From: Alphaproteobacteria bacterium HGW-Alphaproteobacteria-18
Lineage (GTDB): Bacteria > Pseudomonadota > Alphaproteobacteria > Caulobacterales > Hyphomonadaceae
Assembly: GCA_002841155.1 (NCBI GenBank)
Contig: PHEH01000020.1
Span: 1-32,260 of the forward strand
DNA: 32,260 nt
Reading direction: 5' to 3'
Shown here: positions 1 through 8,781 of the stretch, piece after piece
How the letters are laid out: the number at the start of each line of letters is the position of its first letter
How positions within the stretch are numbered: the stretch's first letter is position 1
Position numbers and translations under genes: made by a program
Notes under the pieces: model-generated
The model's input: the letters and a program-made list of their open reading frames with translations, nothing else
Database searches by the model: none
Told to the model about the DNA's origin: nothing

Positions 1-457
1 CCCCCATCCCTCACATTACCCGCATCCTTCTCACGAGGAGCCGGGCCGGTACCGTTCGGTTTGTGAGGAGGTCGCCCCGGAGGATGGGAGAGGTTGGGTG
101 TTACGGTCCAGCCAATCTCTAGGGACGTTGATCCAGGCAAGCCGGACCAAAAAGCCGGTAGAGAATCCCCACTGGCCCGCCTTTCATCTGAGAGGTCACG
201 AGAGTTAATGGTAAGTGGTCAAGGCCTGGCAGCGCCGAAGTCATCCCGAATCCTACTGCCCGAAACTCCGGCGGCAGTGCGCGGCGGGCGAAAGCGCCCA
301 AACCGCAACACTTTTACCTTTCCGGGCGCCGCGGCGCCCGCCGCGCACCGGCTCCATTTCGCGGAGCCGTCTGGACACCCCTCAAACCCGGATGGCGCCC
401 GCCAGTCCGGACATAGCCGCATGGAGAGGTGATGACATCCCCGCCGCATCATCCTAA
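1..457. other. gene-free leader with many potential RNA hairpins upstream of nadE
   Basis: I see no convincing protein gene here. Both strands contain only short frames without a recognisable protein or a good ribosome site. The stretch is rich in potential RNA hairpins: 3-9 with 82-88 enclosing 26-34 with 63-71; 89-97 with 112-120 (9 pairs, one G-U); 169-173 with 214-218; 255-260 with 273-278; 286-290 with 295-299; and a perfect 18-base GC palindrome at 323-340. This suggests a structured non-coding RNA or a long untranslated leader of nadE. I could not match it to tmRNA, RNase P RNA, SRP RNA, 5S rRNA or the cobalamin, TPP or FMN riboswitch cores. High GC alone produces some chance pairing, so the RNA assignment is tentative. 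Confidence 0.35.
323..340. repeat. perfect 18-base GC palindrome
   Basis: The half-site CGGGCGCCG is followed directly by its exact reverse complement CGGCGCCCG. There is no T-run on either strand after it, so it does not look like an ordinary intrinsic terminator. It may be the last helix of a structured leader RNA ahead of nadE, or a protein-binding site. Confidence 0.5.
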
Positions 458-2125
458 ATGCTCATCATGAGCAATAATCTTCGCATTCTGGCGGCCCAGC
501 TGAACCCCGTTGTGGGGGACATCAAAGGCAATCTGGCCCTCGCGCGGGAGGCCCATGCGCAGGCCCGCCAGCAGGGCGCCCACCTTCTGGTTTTGACCGA
601 GCATTTCCTGCTCGGCTATCCGGCCGAGGATCTGGTGCTGAAGCCCTCGGCGGTAAATCAGTCGATGGAAGCGGTGCGCGCGCTGGCGGCGGAAACCAGG
701 GACGGCCCGGCGATCCTGATCGGCACGCCCTGGTCTGAAAACGGCCGGCTCTACAATTCCGCCTGCTTCCTCCGCGGCGGCCTGATCGAGGCGCGCTATG
801 ACAAGCGGGAGCTGCCCAATTACGGCGTGTTCGACGAATTGCGCCACTACACGCCCGGCGAAGGCCCGCCGCTGGTGGTGGAGGTGCAGGGCGTGCGCAT
901 CGGCGTCGCCATCTGCGAGGACATCTGGCTGGAGCGCGTGCCCCGCGCCACCCATGCGGCCGGGGCCGAGCTGCTGATCGTGCCCAACGCCTCGCCCTGG
1001 CGCCGCGCCATTCAGGACGAGCGCGCCGCCGCCTTTGACCGCTGGGCAGACCTCAAACTGCCCTACCTCTTCGTCAACCAGATGGGCGGGCAGGATGAGC
1101 TTGTCTTTGACGGCGCCTCCTATGCGACCAACAGTACGCATGGCGCGCGGTGCGGGCTTGTCGGTCAGTTCGAGACAGGCACGGCGCTGGTCGAATTTGA
1201 TCCGGCCACGAAGCAGTTCGTGGGCCTCGGACAGAGCTGCGCAAGCGATCTTGAAGGCTGGCACGCCGAATACCGCGCCGCCATGCAGGGGCTCGGCGAT
1301 TATGTGCGCAAGAACGGGTTTCCCGGCGTCGTGCTCGGCATGTCAGGCGGCATCGACTCGGCCATCACCGCGGCCATCGCCGCCGATGCTCTGGGGCCGG
1401 ACAAGGTCTGGTGCGTGATGATGCCATCGAAATATACCAGCGACCACAGCCTTGAGGACGCAAAAGCCTGCGCAGAGGCCCTGGGTTGCCGCTATGACAC
1501 GATCAACATCCATCCCGGCGTCGAAGCGCTGGACGAGATGCTGAGCGATGCTTTCGCCAGCAAAAAGGCCGACATCACCGAGGAGAATATCCAGTCGCGC
1601 CTGCGCGCGGTGACGCTGATGGCGCTCTCCAACAAATTTGGCCAGATGGTTGTCACCACAGGCAACAAGAGCGAGATGGCGGTGGGCTATGCCACGCTCT
1701 ATGGCGATATGTGTGGGGGCTACAACGCGCTGAAGGATTTCTACAAGACCGAAGTGTTCGAGTTGTCGAAATGGCGCAATGCGGTTCATCCCAAAGATGC
1801 CCTGGCGCCGGCGGGTGAAGTGATCCCGGAACGGATCATCACCAAGCCACCCTCGGCAGAGCTGCGCGACGACCAGAAGGACGAGGATTCCCTGCCGCCT
1901 TATGAGGTTCTGGACGATATCCTGCGCGGGCTGGTGGACCTGGAAGAAGATGTCGACGACATCCTCGCGCGCGGCCATGACGCGGCCACCGTGCGGCGCA
2001 TCGAACACCTTGTCTATATTGCCGAATACAAGCGCCGCCAGGCCCCGCCGGGCGTGAAGGTCGGTGGCAAGAATTTCGGCCGCGACCGGCGTTATCCGAT
2101 CACGAACAAATTTCGCGATGATTAA
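458..2125 (+). CDS. nadE: glutamine-dependent NAD+ synthetase
   Basis: NadE makes NAD+ from deamido-NAD+, ATP and glutamine in the cytosol, the last step of NAD synthesis. The 555-residue protein has an N-terminal nitrilase-type glutaminase domain (about 7-260) with the catalytic triad Glu48 (LTEHF), Lys116 (YDKRELPNYGVFDE) and Cys153 (AICEDIW), so ammonia comes from glutamine. The C-terminal synthetase domain (about 275-555) has the ATP-pyrophosphatase loop SGGIDS at 296-301 and the TTGNKSE segment typical of NAD synthetases. The length fits the shorter bacterial two-domain form. An in-frame TAA at 455-457 limits the start to 458 or the ATG at 467; neither has a good Shine-Dalgarno. The gene is alone on its strand and converges with the next gene. 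Confidence 0.96.
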   Translation: MLIMSNNLRILAAQLNPVVGDIKGNLALAREAHAQARQQGAHLLVLTEHFLLGYPAEDLVLKPSAVNQSMEAVRALAAETRDGPAILIGTPWSENGRLYNSACFLRGGLIEARYDKRELPNYGVFDELRHYTPGEGPPLVVEVQGVRIGVAICEDIWLERVPRATHAAGAELLIVPNASPWRRAIQDERAAAFDRWADLKLPYLFVNQMGGQDELVFDGASYATNSTHGARCGLVGQFETGTALVEFDPATKQFVGLGQSCASDLEGWHAEYRAAMQGLGDYVRKNGFPGVVLGMSGGIDSAITAAIAADALGPDKVWCVMMPSKYTSDHSLEDAKACAEALGCRYDTINIHPGVEALDEMLSDAFASKKADITEENIQSRLRAVTLMALSNKFGQMVVTTGNKSEMAVGYATLYGDMCGGYNALKDFYKTEVFELSKWRNAVHPKDALAPAGEVIPERIITKPPSAELRDDQKDEDSLPPYEVLDDILRGLVDLEEDVDDILARGHDAATVRRIEHLVYIAEYKRRQAPPGVKVGGKNFGRDRRYPITNKFRDD

Positions 2126-2145
2126 CCAGAGATCTTAAGGCGTTA

Positions 2146-2979
2146 TTATTCCGCTGGCGGATTAATAGTCGATGCTGTTGGATCGAGCCCGAACGTATCG
2201 ATCGTCATCATCTCACGCACCGTCTCGACCTCGTCGGGGCGGATGTCATGCGCATCGCCATAGCCTGTGATCGGAGAGGGATAGACACCCTTCTCCAGCA
2301 CCACCTCATCAAACAGCAGCCAGGCCTGGCGGCCGCCAAGGCAGCTCACGCGGACCCAGAGATCTTCTTCATTCTCGAGGGCGCCGATGTCGGTGATTTC
2401 GCGCAGCTCGCCCTCATTGATGTCGAACTCGCGGCCCTTGAAGCTCATCACCGTGAAACCTTCGCCGATATAGCGCAGATAGGTGAGCTGCTCGCCGGCC
2501 TTGAGGGACAGCTTCTCGATGCCCGCATTCCCGACAAACTCCACGTCAGCATCCTCCAGGACGGTGACAGGCAGCTTCTTCGTGGCGACAAAGTAATCGA
2601 GATCATCCGCCTTGTTGCGGACGTTATTCCACAGCTGGTAATTGGCATATTGCGGCAGCAGGCAGGTAATGTCCTGCGGGTCCGTCGGGTTGGGGCGGGC
2701 GCGGGCCGGCGCGCGCACATCTTCGTCAAGCACGGCAAAGCCCGGCGGATACTCGCCCGGCCAGCCGGGGCTGAGGAACCAGTTGTCATCATAGCCTGAG
2801 AGGGCCGCATAGTCGGTCGGGGGCGCCGCTGGCTGCCCCTCACTCGCCGCTTCCACCGCACGCGCAGCGGCGGCCGTGTCCGCGCCAGAGACACCTTCAG
2901 GGCCCGCTTGCGGGGGCACCTCACCCTGTCCACAAGCCGCCACCAAAAGGGCCGCCGAGAGAATCCAGCCGAATCGCAT
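2146..2979 (-). CDS. lipoprotein of unknown function
   Basis: I do not recognise the family. The 277-residue product starts with a short signal peptide ending in a lipobox (VAAC, Cys16), so it should be anchored in the cell envelope. A low-complexity stretch rich in Ala, Pro and Glu (about 17-55) follows. The rest is soluble, with a segment such as LKAGEQLTYLRYIGEGF that resembles an SH3-like beta barrel, and two cysteines (DITCLL, RVSCLGG) that could pair. I chose the ATG at 2979 because it has GGGAG just upstream and gives a clean signal peptide; the frame stays open further upstream but without a plausible N-terminus. It converges with nadE 20 bases away and is transcribed away from gltX. 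Confidence 0.75.
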   Translation of the reverse strand: MRFGWILSAALLVAACGQGEVPPQAGPEGVSGADTAAAARAVEAASEGQPAAPPTDYAALSGYDDNWFLSPGWPGEYPPGFAVLDEDVRAPARARPNPTDPQDITCLLPQYANYQLWNNVRNKADDLDYFVATKKLPVTVLEDADVEFVGNAGIEKLSLKAGEQLTYLRYIGEGFTVMSFKGREFDINEGELREITDIGALENEEDLWVRVSCLGGRQAWLLFDEVVLEKGVYPSPITGYGDAHDIRPDEVETVREMMTIDTFGLDPTASTINPPAE

Positions 2980-3109
2980 TTTCTGCTCCCAAACCATCCG
3001 ATAGAAATGGAGGTGAACCACAACAATAGCAAGAATATGACCGTGACGCTTGGCTTTTGCCGCGATTTGATGTCTCAAGCCGCATCCCGGAACTAGAAAG
3101 CCGCTGCCC

Positions 3110-4447
3110 ATGACCCGCCCTGTTGTACGCTTTGCGCCCTCGCCCACTGGCCGACTGCATGTCGGAAACGTGCGCACCGCCTTGATTAACTGGATGTTTT
3201 CTCGCGGCCAGCAAGGCAAGTTCATCCTGCGCATCGACGATACAGACCTCGAACGCTCGACAGCCGAGAATGAAGAGGCCCTGAAAGTTGACCTGAAATG
3301 GCTCGGCCTGACCTGGGATGAGAGCTTCAACCAGTCACACCGCTTCGGGGTCTATGATGCCGCCGCCGACAAGCTGCGCGCCCTGGGCCTGCTCTACCCC
3401 TGCTATGAGACGGCCGAGGAACTCGACGTCAAACGCAAGATCGCCCAGACGCGCGGCCGCCCGCCGGTGTATGACCGGGCTGCCCTCAGCCTGACAGCGC
3501 AGGACCGGACAGACCTTGAAGCCAAGGGACTGAAGCCTCACTGGCGCTTCAAACTGTCGGGCGAACGGGTCGAGTGGACCGACCTCGTGCGCGGCCCGCA
3601 GAGCATCGACACCTCCTCGGTCTCAGACCCGATCCTCATCCGCGAGGATGGCAGCTATCTCTACACCCTTCCCTCGGTCGTCGATGATATCGAGGCGGGC
3701 ATCACGCATGTCGTGCGCGGGGAAGACCATGTGACCAATTCGGGCGCGCAGATCGAGATCTTCCTGGCGCTCGGCGGCAAGGCGCCCGAAATGGCCCACA
3801 CCCCGCTGCTGATCGGCGCCGATGGCACGGCCCTTTCCAAACGGCTCGGCTCGCTCTCGATGGGCGAGCTGCGCGCGCGCGGCTATGAGCCGATGGCGAT
3901 TTGCAGCCATCTTGCCAAGCTCGGCACTTCGGACAATATCGAGGCGCGCCCTTCGCTGGAGCAGCTCTGCGAAGAGTTTGCCTTCTCCAAGATTGGCCGC
4001 GCCCCGGCCCGGTTTGACGACAATGACCTCAACGCCCTCAATGCCGCGCTGGTGCACGGGTTCCCGTTCGAAACCGTCCGTGAACGGCTGACGGCGCTGG
4101 ACGCGCGCGCCGCGTCTGAGGCGTTCTGGCTGGCGGTGCGCGAGAACTGCACCTTCGTGGCCGACGCGCAGGCCTGGGTGGACATCATCTTTGGCGCGCC
4201 CGCGCCCCTGGTGGCCGACGAAGACCTTGAGTTCATCACCGCCGCCGCTGCCCATCTTCCCGAAGGCGAGCTGACCGGCGAAAGCTGGAGCGCCTGGACA
4301 AACGCCCTGAAAGCGGCCACCGGCCGCAAGGGCCGGGGCCTGTTCATGCCGCTGCGCAAGGCGCTGACCGGCCTGGAGCATGGCCCGGACATGGGCGCCG
4401 TCCTGCCGCTCATCGGCCGGGAGAAAGTGCTTCAGCGCCTCAGCTGA
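3110..4447 (+). CDS. gltX: glutamyl-tRNA synthetase
   Basis: This enzyme charges tRNA-Glu with glutamate in the cytosol; in bacteria lacking GlnRS a GltX may also make Glu-tRNA-Gln for the GatCAB amidotransferase. The 445-residue protein has the class I Rossmann catalytic domain with FAPSPTGRLHVGN at 8-20 (HIGH-type motif HVGN), the conserved RIDDTDLERS at 41-50, VVRGEDHVTNS around 201-211, and ALSKR at 241-245 as the KMSKS-type loop. The C-terminal helical anticodon-binding region is short, as in the compact GltX form common in alphaproteobacteria, many of which carry two gltX genes. I cannot tell whether this copy is the only one. It ends four bases before the stop of the convergent downstream gene. 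Confidence 0.96.
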   Translation: MTRPVVRFAPSPTGRLHVGNVRTALINWMFSRGQQGKFILRIDDTDLERSTAENEEALKVDLKWLGLTWDESFNQSHRFGVYDAAADKLRALGLLYPCYETAEELDVKRKIAQTRGRPPVYDRAALSLTAQDRTDLEAKGLKPHWRFKLSGERVEWTDLVRGPQSIDTSSVSDPILIREDGSYLYTLPSVVDDIEAGITHVVRGEDHVTNSGAQIEIFLALGGKAPEMAHTPLLIGADGTALSKRLGSLSMGELRARGYEPMAICSHLAKLGTSDNIEARPSLEQLCEEFAFSKIGRAPARFDDNDLNALNAALVHGFPFETVRERLTALDARAASEAFWLAVRENCTFVADAQAWVDIIFGAPAPLVADEDLEFITAAAAHLPEGELTGESWSAWTNALKAATGRKGRGLFMPLRKALTGLEHGPDMGAVLPLIGREKVLQRLS

Positions 4448-4451
4448 CCGC

Positions 4452-5558
4452 TCAGTCGCAGCTGGCGTCTGTTTCGCAGGAAAGCGTTGGAACGGCGCGG
4501 CCCTCGGCAAGACCGGCCACCCAATCGGCGAGCTTCACGCCGCCGATTTCGGCTGAATAGAGCGCCTCAAAGCGCAGCGCGGTGTGGGCATTCCCCTTCG
4601 CGGAGAAGGTCCGGATGGATGGAATGTCCCGCGCCAGATCGGCGTTGTTGGCCGCCAGCAATGCGCGCACCGGCTCGCCCGAGCCGAGTAGTGTGAGGAA
4701 GCCCTGCTGAACCTCGTCATCGACATTGTCGAACCGCGCCAGTTGCATCTCCGGATAGCGCGCCGCGATGACGCGGAAGAAATCTTCCGTGGTTGCCGTC
4801 GCCCGGTCGACCGCTGAAAGTTCCGGCCAGTCCGGGGCATCGTCAAACGCGCCCCAGGCTTCGAGCACGCCGGCAATACCCGGCGCGCGATAACCGCCTG
4901 ACCCGTCCGCGAGCTGTGCAATATCAGCCTGCGGATAATGATCGGCCACAACCCCGGCATAATAGGGCGAGGCGATGGCCCCCGCGCTGCCGCCGCTGAC
5001 GAAGACCCGCTGCGGCTCAGGCCGGTTGGCATACAGCCAGTCGAGGGCGGCCTGCACATTCGCCTTGCCGCGGTGATGGATCACCGTCTCGGTTCCGGCG
5101 GTTGTCGTATAGGTCACGTCGCGCGCGCCGAGATGCGAGTCGCCCGTGCAATAGGGCACGAACACCTGGGTCCAGCCCGCAAACGGGTTCTCCGCATGGG
5201 AGAGATCAAACACGCCTTTCATCCGCGCCGGATTGTTGGCGTCCATTTCCGTGAACGGCGTATAGGGGGTCGGCTCGGTGGCAAGATCACAGAGGTCGCC
5301 GCTCCAGCAGGCGCCCCCACCATTCAGGAAGAACAGCACGCGGGCCGGATCACCTTCGCGCACATGGAAACGGAACGGCGTGCCCGTTGCGCACAGCGTC
5401 TCCCCGCCCGGCTCGATCATGGTCCAGTCGGCCATAACGGGCGCTGGCATAGCGGCAAGCGGCGCAGGCGCTTCGGGCGCAGCCCCCGTCCCCTTGCAGC
5501 CCGAAACAAGCGCAAACAGAGCCGATGCCGCAAGCAGCGTACCAATACGTGAATTCAT
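4452..5558 (-). CDS. pectin acetylesterase/Notum-like lipoprotein hydrolase
   Basis: A predicted exported carboxylesterase of the pectin acetylesterase (PAE/Notum) alpha/beta-hydrolase family, 368 residues. The signal peptide ends in a lipobox (LVSGC, Cys21). Family signatures are FFLNGGGACWSGDLC at about 76-90, the glycine-rich oxyanion segment with its conserved Cys/Trp, and the nucleophile elbow SGGSAGA with Ser191. The later ADGSGGYR segment and the His in GNAHTAL fit the rest of the active site. Plant members deacetylate pectin and animal Notum removes palmitoleate from Wnt; bacterial substrates are mostly unknown, so I make no claim about substrate. The ATG at 5558 has a strong GGGAGGAAG site upstream. 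It is transcribed away from the Lrp gene at 5772. Confidence 0.85.
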   Translation of the reverse strand: MNSRIGTLLAASALFALVSGCKGTGAAPEAPAPLAAMPAPVMADWTMIEPGGETLCATGTPFRFHVREGDPARVLFFLNGGGACWSGDLCDLATEPTPYTPFTEMDANNPARMKGVFDLSHAENPFAGWTQVFVPYCTGDSHLGARDVTYTTTAGTETVIHHRGKANVQAALDWLYANRPEPQRVFVSGGSAGAIASPYYAGVVADHYPQADIAQLADGSGGYRAPGIAGVLEAWGAFDDAPDWPELSAVDRATATTEDFFRVIAARYPEMQLARFDNVDDEVQQGFLTLLGSGEPVRALLAANNADLARDIPSIRTFSAKGNAHTALRFEALYSAEIGGVKLADWVAGLAEGRAVPTLSCETDASCD

Positions 5559-5753
5559 CTGTCTTCCTCCCAGGAGCCCTGTCGCCTATTGCAGGAAACC
5601 TAAGCTGGCCACCTGAGGCTGGCAATCGGCATCCCCCAGTCATCAGGCATTGGACTCAACGGGTGTGACAGCTTGCAAGGGGGCGATCTACGCAGCATAG
5701 CTTCTAATGATATTTCGCCATACCCGCATGCTCAATGTTGCTTTTTCAGAAAT

Positions 5754-5774
5754 CATGGCTAATCTATAGCCATG
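5754..5774. promoter_or_regulatory. perfect inverted repeat covering the start codon of the Lrp/AsnC gene
   Basis: Half-site CATGGCTA (5754-5761) and its exact complement TAGCCATG (5767-5774) are separated by five bases. The right half contains the ATG (5772-5774) of the regulator gene. A 21-base dyad is a typical size for an operator, and Lrp/AsnC proteins often repress their own genes, so an autoregulatory site is the simplest reading. As RNA it could also form a hairpin hiding the start codon. Confidence 0.5.
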
Positions 5775-6254
5775 AGCGAAGAGCTTTCGATATTTGATAT
5801 CAAGATCCTTGAGCAACTCCAGAAGGATTGCTCGGTATCGACCGTTGAGCTGGCAGACATCGTCGGCCTCTCCCAGTCGCCCTGCTGGCGCCGTTTGCAG
5901 AGGCTGAAGGATGACGGCTATATCCGCCAGCAGGTCGCTATCCTGGACCGGGAAAAGCTCGGCTATGGCCTCCACATCTTCGCTTATGTGAAGGTCGCGC
6001 GGCTCTCGGAGAAGGACCGCGAAATCTTCCTGCGCAAGATTCAGAACACGCCGGAAATTCTCGAATGCTACTCCATCTTCGGCGAGATGGACCTGATGAT
6101 GAAGATCCTCGCCAAATCCATGAAATGGTATCAGGAATTCCTGATGGACTTCCTGCTGAACCTGCCGGGCGTGGAGAATGTCAACTCAACCGCCACGCTG
6201 GGCGAGTTGAAATCGACGACAGCCATTCCGGTTCGCGGCAATATCGCCCTTTGA
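5772..6254 (+). CDS. Lrp/AsnC family transcriptional regulator
   Basis: A DNA-binding regulator that senses amino acids, 160 residues. The N-terminal winged helix-turn-helix (about 6-60) reads IFDIKILEQLQKDCSVSTVELADIVGLSQSPCWRRLQRL, with SQSPCWRR the recognition helix typical of the family. The C-terminal RAM/AsnC ligand-binding alpha-beta domain (about 68-150) includes the FGEMDLMMKI strand. The gene lies at the edge of a large block of peptidase, permease and amino-acid enzyme genes, making it the likely regulator of that block. It has no clear Shine-Dalgarno: the bases before the ATG are one arm of a perfect inverted repeat. It ends 19 bases before the stop of the convergent amidohydrolase gene. 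Confidence 0.93.
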   Translation: MSEELSIFDIKILEQLQKDCSVSTVELADIVGLSQSPCWRRLQRLKDDGYIRQQVAILDREKLGYGLHIFAYVKVARLSEKDREIFLRKIQNTPEILECYSIFGEMDLMMKILAKSMKWYQEFLMDFLLNLPGVENVNSTATLGELKSTTAIPVRGNIAL

Positions 6255-6273
6255 TATCCGAGCACCTGTCTGC

Positions 6274-8781
6274 CTACGGATTTTCCATATAGGCCATGCA
6301 TTCCAGTTCAACTGACGCGCCCAGCGCCAGGCCATCTGCGCCAAAGGCGCTGCGCGCGGGCATGCGGCCTTTGGTGAAATAGGTGGCATAAACCTCATTG
6401 AAGGCGGGCCAGTTGCTCATATCGTCCAGCATGACGGTGCATTTGAAAATCTGGTCCATGCCCGCCCCGGCCGAGGCAGCCACCCGGCGCACGGCCTCCA
6501 TCACCTCAATGGCATGATCGCGGAAATCATCCGAAGGCCCGCCGGCCGCGCCGCCGATCTGGCCGGAGAGATAGATGATATTACCCACCCGCACAGCGCC
6601 TGAAAATGGCAGGTCTTCGGCCCTCATCGGCAATCCCTCACCCACCATCGGAAAGTGCTGCACGAATGAGGGCGCGGGCGCTTCTGGCGCCATCTCCACC
6701 GCCACTGCCTCGGCGGCAGGCTCCGCGACAGGCTCAGGCGCGGGCGTCCCGCGCAGCTGTGTGGGCGGCGCGGCAAAAGGCTTTACACTGAGGGCTTCAT
6801 AGATTTCCGAGGGGAAGTAGACATCGCCATTGCGCACCACCATCCGCGGCGTGCGGATGGCATTGATATCCTCAAGCGGATTTCCCGGCAGCAGGATGAA
6901 ATCTGCCAGTTTGCCCGTCTCGACAGAGCCCAGAGTGTCTGAATACCCCATATACTCGATGGGATTCCACGCAGCGATGCGCAAGGCGTCAGCCTCTGAA
7001 ATGCCCGCCAGCGTGTAAAGCTCGATTTCGCGATGGACGGTGAACCCCGTGCCGTCATCCGTGCCCGGCAGGATGGTGATTCCGGCATCATGCAGCATCT
7101 TGAGCGTCTCCAGAACCCGGCGGAAACCTTCCTGATAGGCCTCATCCTCGGCGGCGTTCGCGAGCGAGACAAAGCTGCGGCGGCGATAGCGCTGATAGCC
7201 GATCGGCATGTGTTCAAGATAGGCCTTGTCGCCCTCCGCAACGGTGCCTGCCCGGCTCAGCATCAGGCGCTCCAGGATCACGGCTGTCGGGTCCAGCGCC
7301 GTTTCATTCGCCTGCATCCGGCGCACCGTGGCCTGAACTTTCTCCGCCTCCAGATCAAGCGTCGCGCCCCGCGCCATGCCCGTGAGGCGAAGCGGGGTGC
7401 GGGTGTCTTCGGTAATATCCAGCAGCCAGCCCAGCATCAGCTGGTTGATATGGGTCACCTCGTCAAAGCCGGCATCGATCATGGCGTCGGCATTTGTGAA
7501 GGCGGGAATATGGCCGATCATCCGCATGCCATGCTCATGGGCGCGCTCGGCGACAGCCGGCATCCAGGCCGGGTTCATGGAGTTGTAGGATTTGACATAT
7601 CCATAGCCCTGCTCCGCATACCAATCAACGGCGGCAAGCGCTTCGGCCTCAGACGCAGCAATGATGCCATGCCGGGCTGAAAACGGGCTGCGGCCCTCCA
7701 CAAAGCCTGCCGGTGTGATGCGCGGACCGGCCACCTTGTCTGCCGCCATGCGCTCCAGAAGGCTCGCCAGGAAAGTATTTTCATTGCCCATGTCGCGTGT
7801 CGAGGTCACCCCGGCGGCAAGATAATAAAGCCCCGAATTGGCCGACGCATGCGAGTGCATGTCTGCAAGGCCGGGCATCAGCGTGCCGCCTTCGCCATCA
7901 AATACGGGCCCCTCGCCCGCTGGCAAGACGCCGGGCGTATAGGGCGACACATCGGTGATCGTATTGCCGCTGACCGTCACCACAGAAGGCCCGCTCAGGC
8001 TGCCGTCCCGGACGTCCAGCACACGGACATTGGCAATGGCAAACGGCGCTTGATACCGGTGCAGCAGATGCTGGGCGAGCGCTTCGGTGCGGGCAGTATT
8101 CATATCCCTTGCAAGGCTCAGCAGGGGCTGGACGCTGTCTTCAAATCCCTTCCGGATAACGGCGGAGGATTCAGAGAATGTCGCGAAGAGGGCGCCCTCG
8201 GCATCCAGCGCCAGCAGGGCCGGGCTCATATCGATCCCGGAAAGGCGGTAGACGGTAACCGGTTTTTCCGCCCCGCCTGCAGGCACCTTTACCTCGGCAA
8301 CCGTTTCGAGCAGGATCTCGCCGCCCGGCAGAACCGGCATGCGGTGATCCTCATCACTGAGCAGCGCGCGGGCATAGACATAATCCGCCCACGGGCTTCC
8401 ATCATTGACGGCATAGAGCGCGGGCGCAGACAGGGCCTGCCGCCCGGAATCTGCCTGGCTCAGCCAGCGCGCAACGCCGTCTGTGATCGCAAAGGATTCC
8501 TGAACCTCTCCCCCCATCAGCGAGGTTCCCTCGATCAGCCAGCTGACGGGCATACCCACCTCATTGATGGTGAGCTGTTCCTTGTGTTTGGGGCCGCGGC
8601 CATTGCTGTCAACGAAATAGTCTATTTTTGCAGATCGGCCGGTTTCCTCAACCTTCAGATGACCGACGGATTCCCCATTCTGGATGATGACATATTCAAA
8701 CCGGGCCGTCTGGCCAAGGGCCGCCGGTACGGCGGAAATCACAAGAGACGCGGCAAGCGCTGCAATCAGTCGAAAGGTCAT
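6274..8781 (-). CDS. secreted amidohydrolase fused to a C-terminal RidA domain
   Basis: A three-part exported protein of 835 residues. Residues 1-24 form a signal peptide (ALGQ). About 25-240 is a domain I do not recognise. About 245-660 is a metal-dependent amidohydrolase resembling imidazolonepropionase/Xaa-Pro dipeptidase-type enzymes, with HSH at 309-311, Lys397 (YVKSYN), His424 (IGHIP), His444 (VTHIN) and Asp575 (PGTDDG), a complete metal-site set. A Pro/Ala/Glu linker (about 670-705) leads to a RidA/YjgF domain (about 710-835) keeping the key arginine (MPARS, Arg810) and the glutamate of ELECMA. RidA proteins hydrolyse reactive enamines/imines; an exported copy fused to a hydrolase is unusual. 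The start ATG overlaps the stop of the upstream S10 peptidase gene by four bases, implying translational coupling. Confidence 0.88.
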   Translation of the reverse strand: MTFRLIAALAASLVISAVPAALGQTARFEYVIIQNGESVGHLKVEETGRSAKIDYFVDSNGRGPKHKEQLTINEVGMPVSWLIEGTSLMGGEVQESFAITDGVARWLSQADSGRQALSAPALYAVNDGSPWADYVYARALLSDEDHRMPVLPGGEILLETVAEVKVPAGGAEKPVTVYRLSGIDMSPALLALDAEGALFATFSESSAVIRKGFEDSVQPLLSLARDMNTARTEALAQHLLHRYQAPFAIANVRVLDVRDGSLSGPSVVTVSGNTITDVSPYTPGVLPAGEGPVFDGEGGTLMPGLADMHSHASANSGLYYLAAGVTSTRDMGNENTFLASLLERMAADKVAGPRITPAGFVEGRSPFSARHGIIAASEAEALAAVDWYAEQGYGYVKSYNSMNPAWMPAVAERAHEHGMRMIGHIPAFTNADAMIDAGFDEVTHINQLMLGWLLDITEDTRTPLRLTGMARGATLDLEAEKVQATVRRMQANETALDPTAVILERLMLSRAGTVAEGDKAYLEHMPIGYQRYRRRSFVSLANAAEDEAYQEGFRRVLETLKMLHDAGITILPGTDDGTGFTVHREIELYTLAGISEADALRIAAWNPIEYMGYSDTLGSVETGKLADFILLPGNPLEDINAIRTPRMVVRNGDVYFPSEIYEALSVKPFAAPPTQLRGTPAPEPVAEPAAEAVAVEMAPEAPAPSFVQHFPMVGEGLPMRAEDLPFSGAVRVGNIIYLSGQIGGAAGGPSDDFRDHAIEVMEAVRRVAASAGAGMDQIFKCTVMLDDMSNWPAFNEVYATYFTKGRMPARSAFGADGLALGASVELECMAYMENP

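Noticed and set aside
1..300. tmRNA, RNase P RNA or a cobalamin riboswitch before nadE
   Set aside because: I could not find a proteolysis-tag frame, the RNase P GAGGAAAGTC core, or the cobalamin-box core on either strand.
323..340. GC palindrome as a Rho-independent terminator
   Set aside because: Neither strand has a T-run after the stem.
3158..3169. HVGN in GltX as a defective HIGH motif
   Set aside because: HVGN is, as far as I recall, normal for the compact alphaproteobacterial GltX type, and the SKR loop and other motifs are intact.
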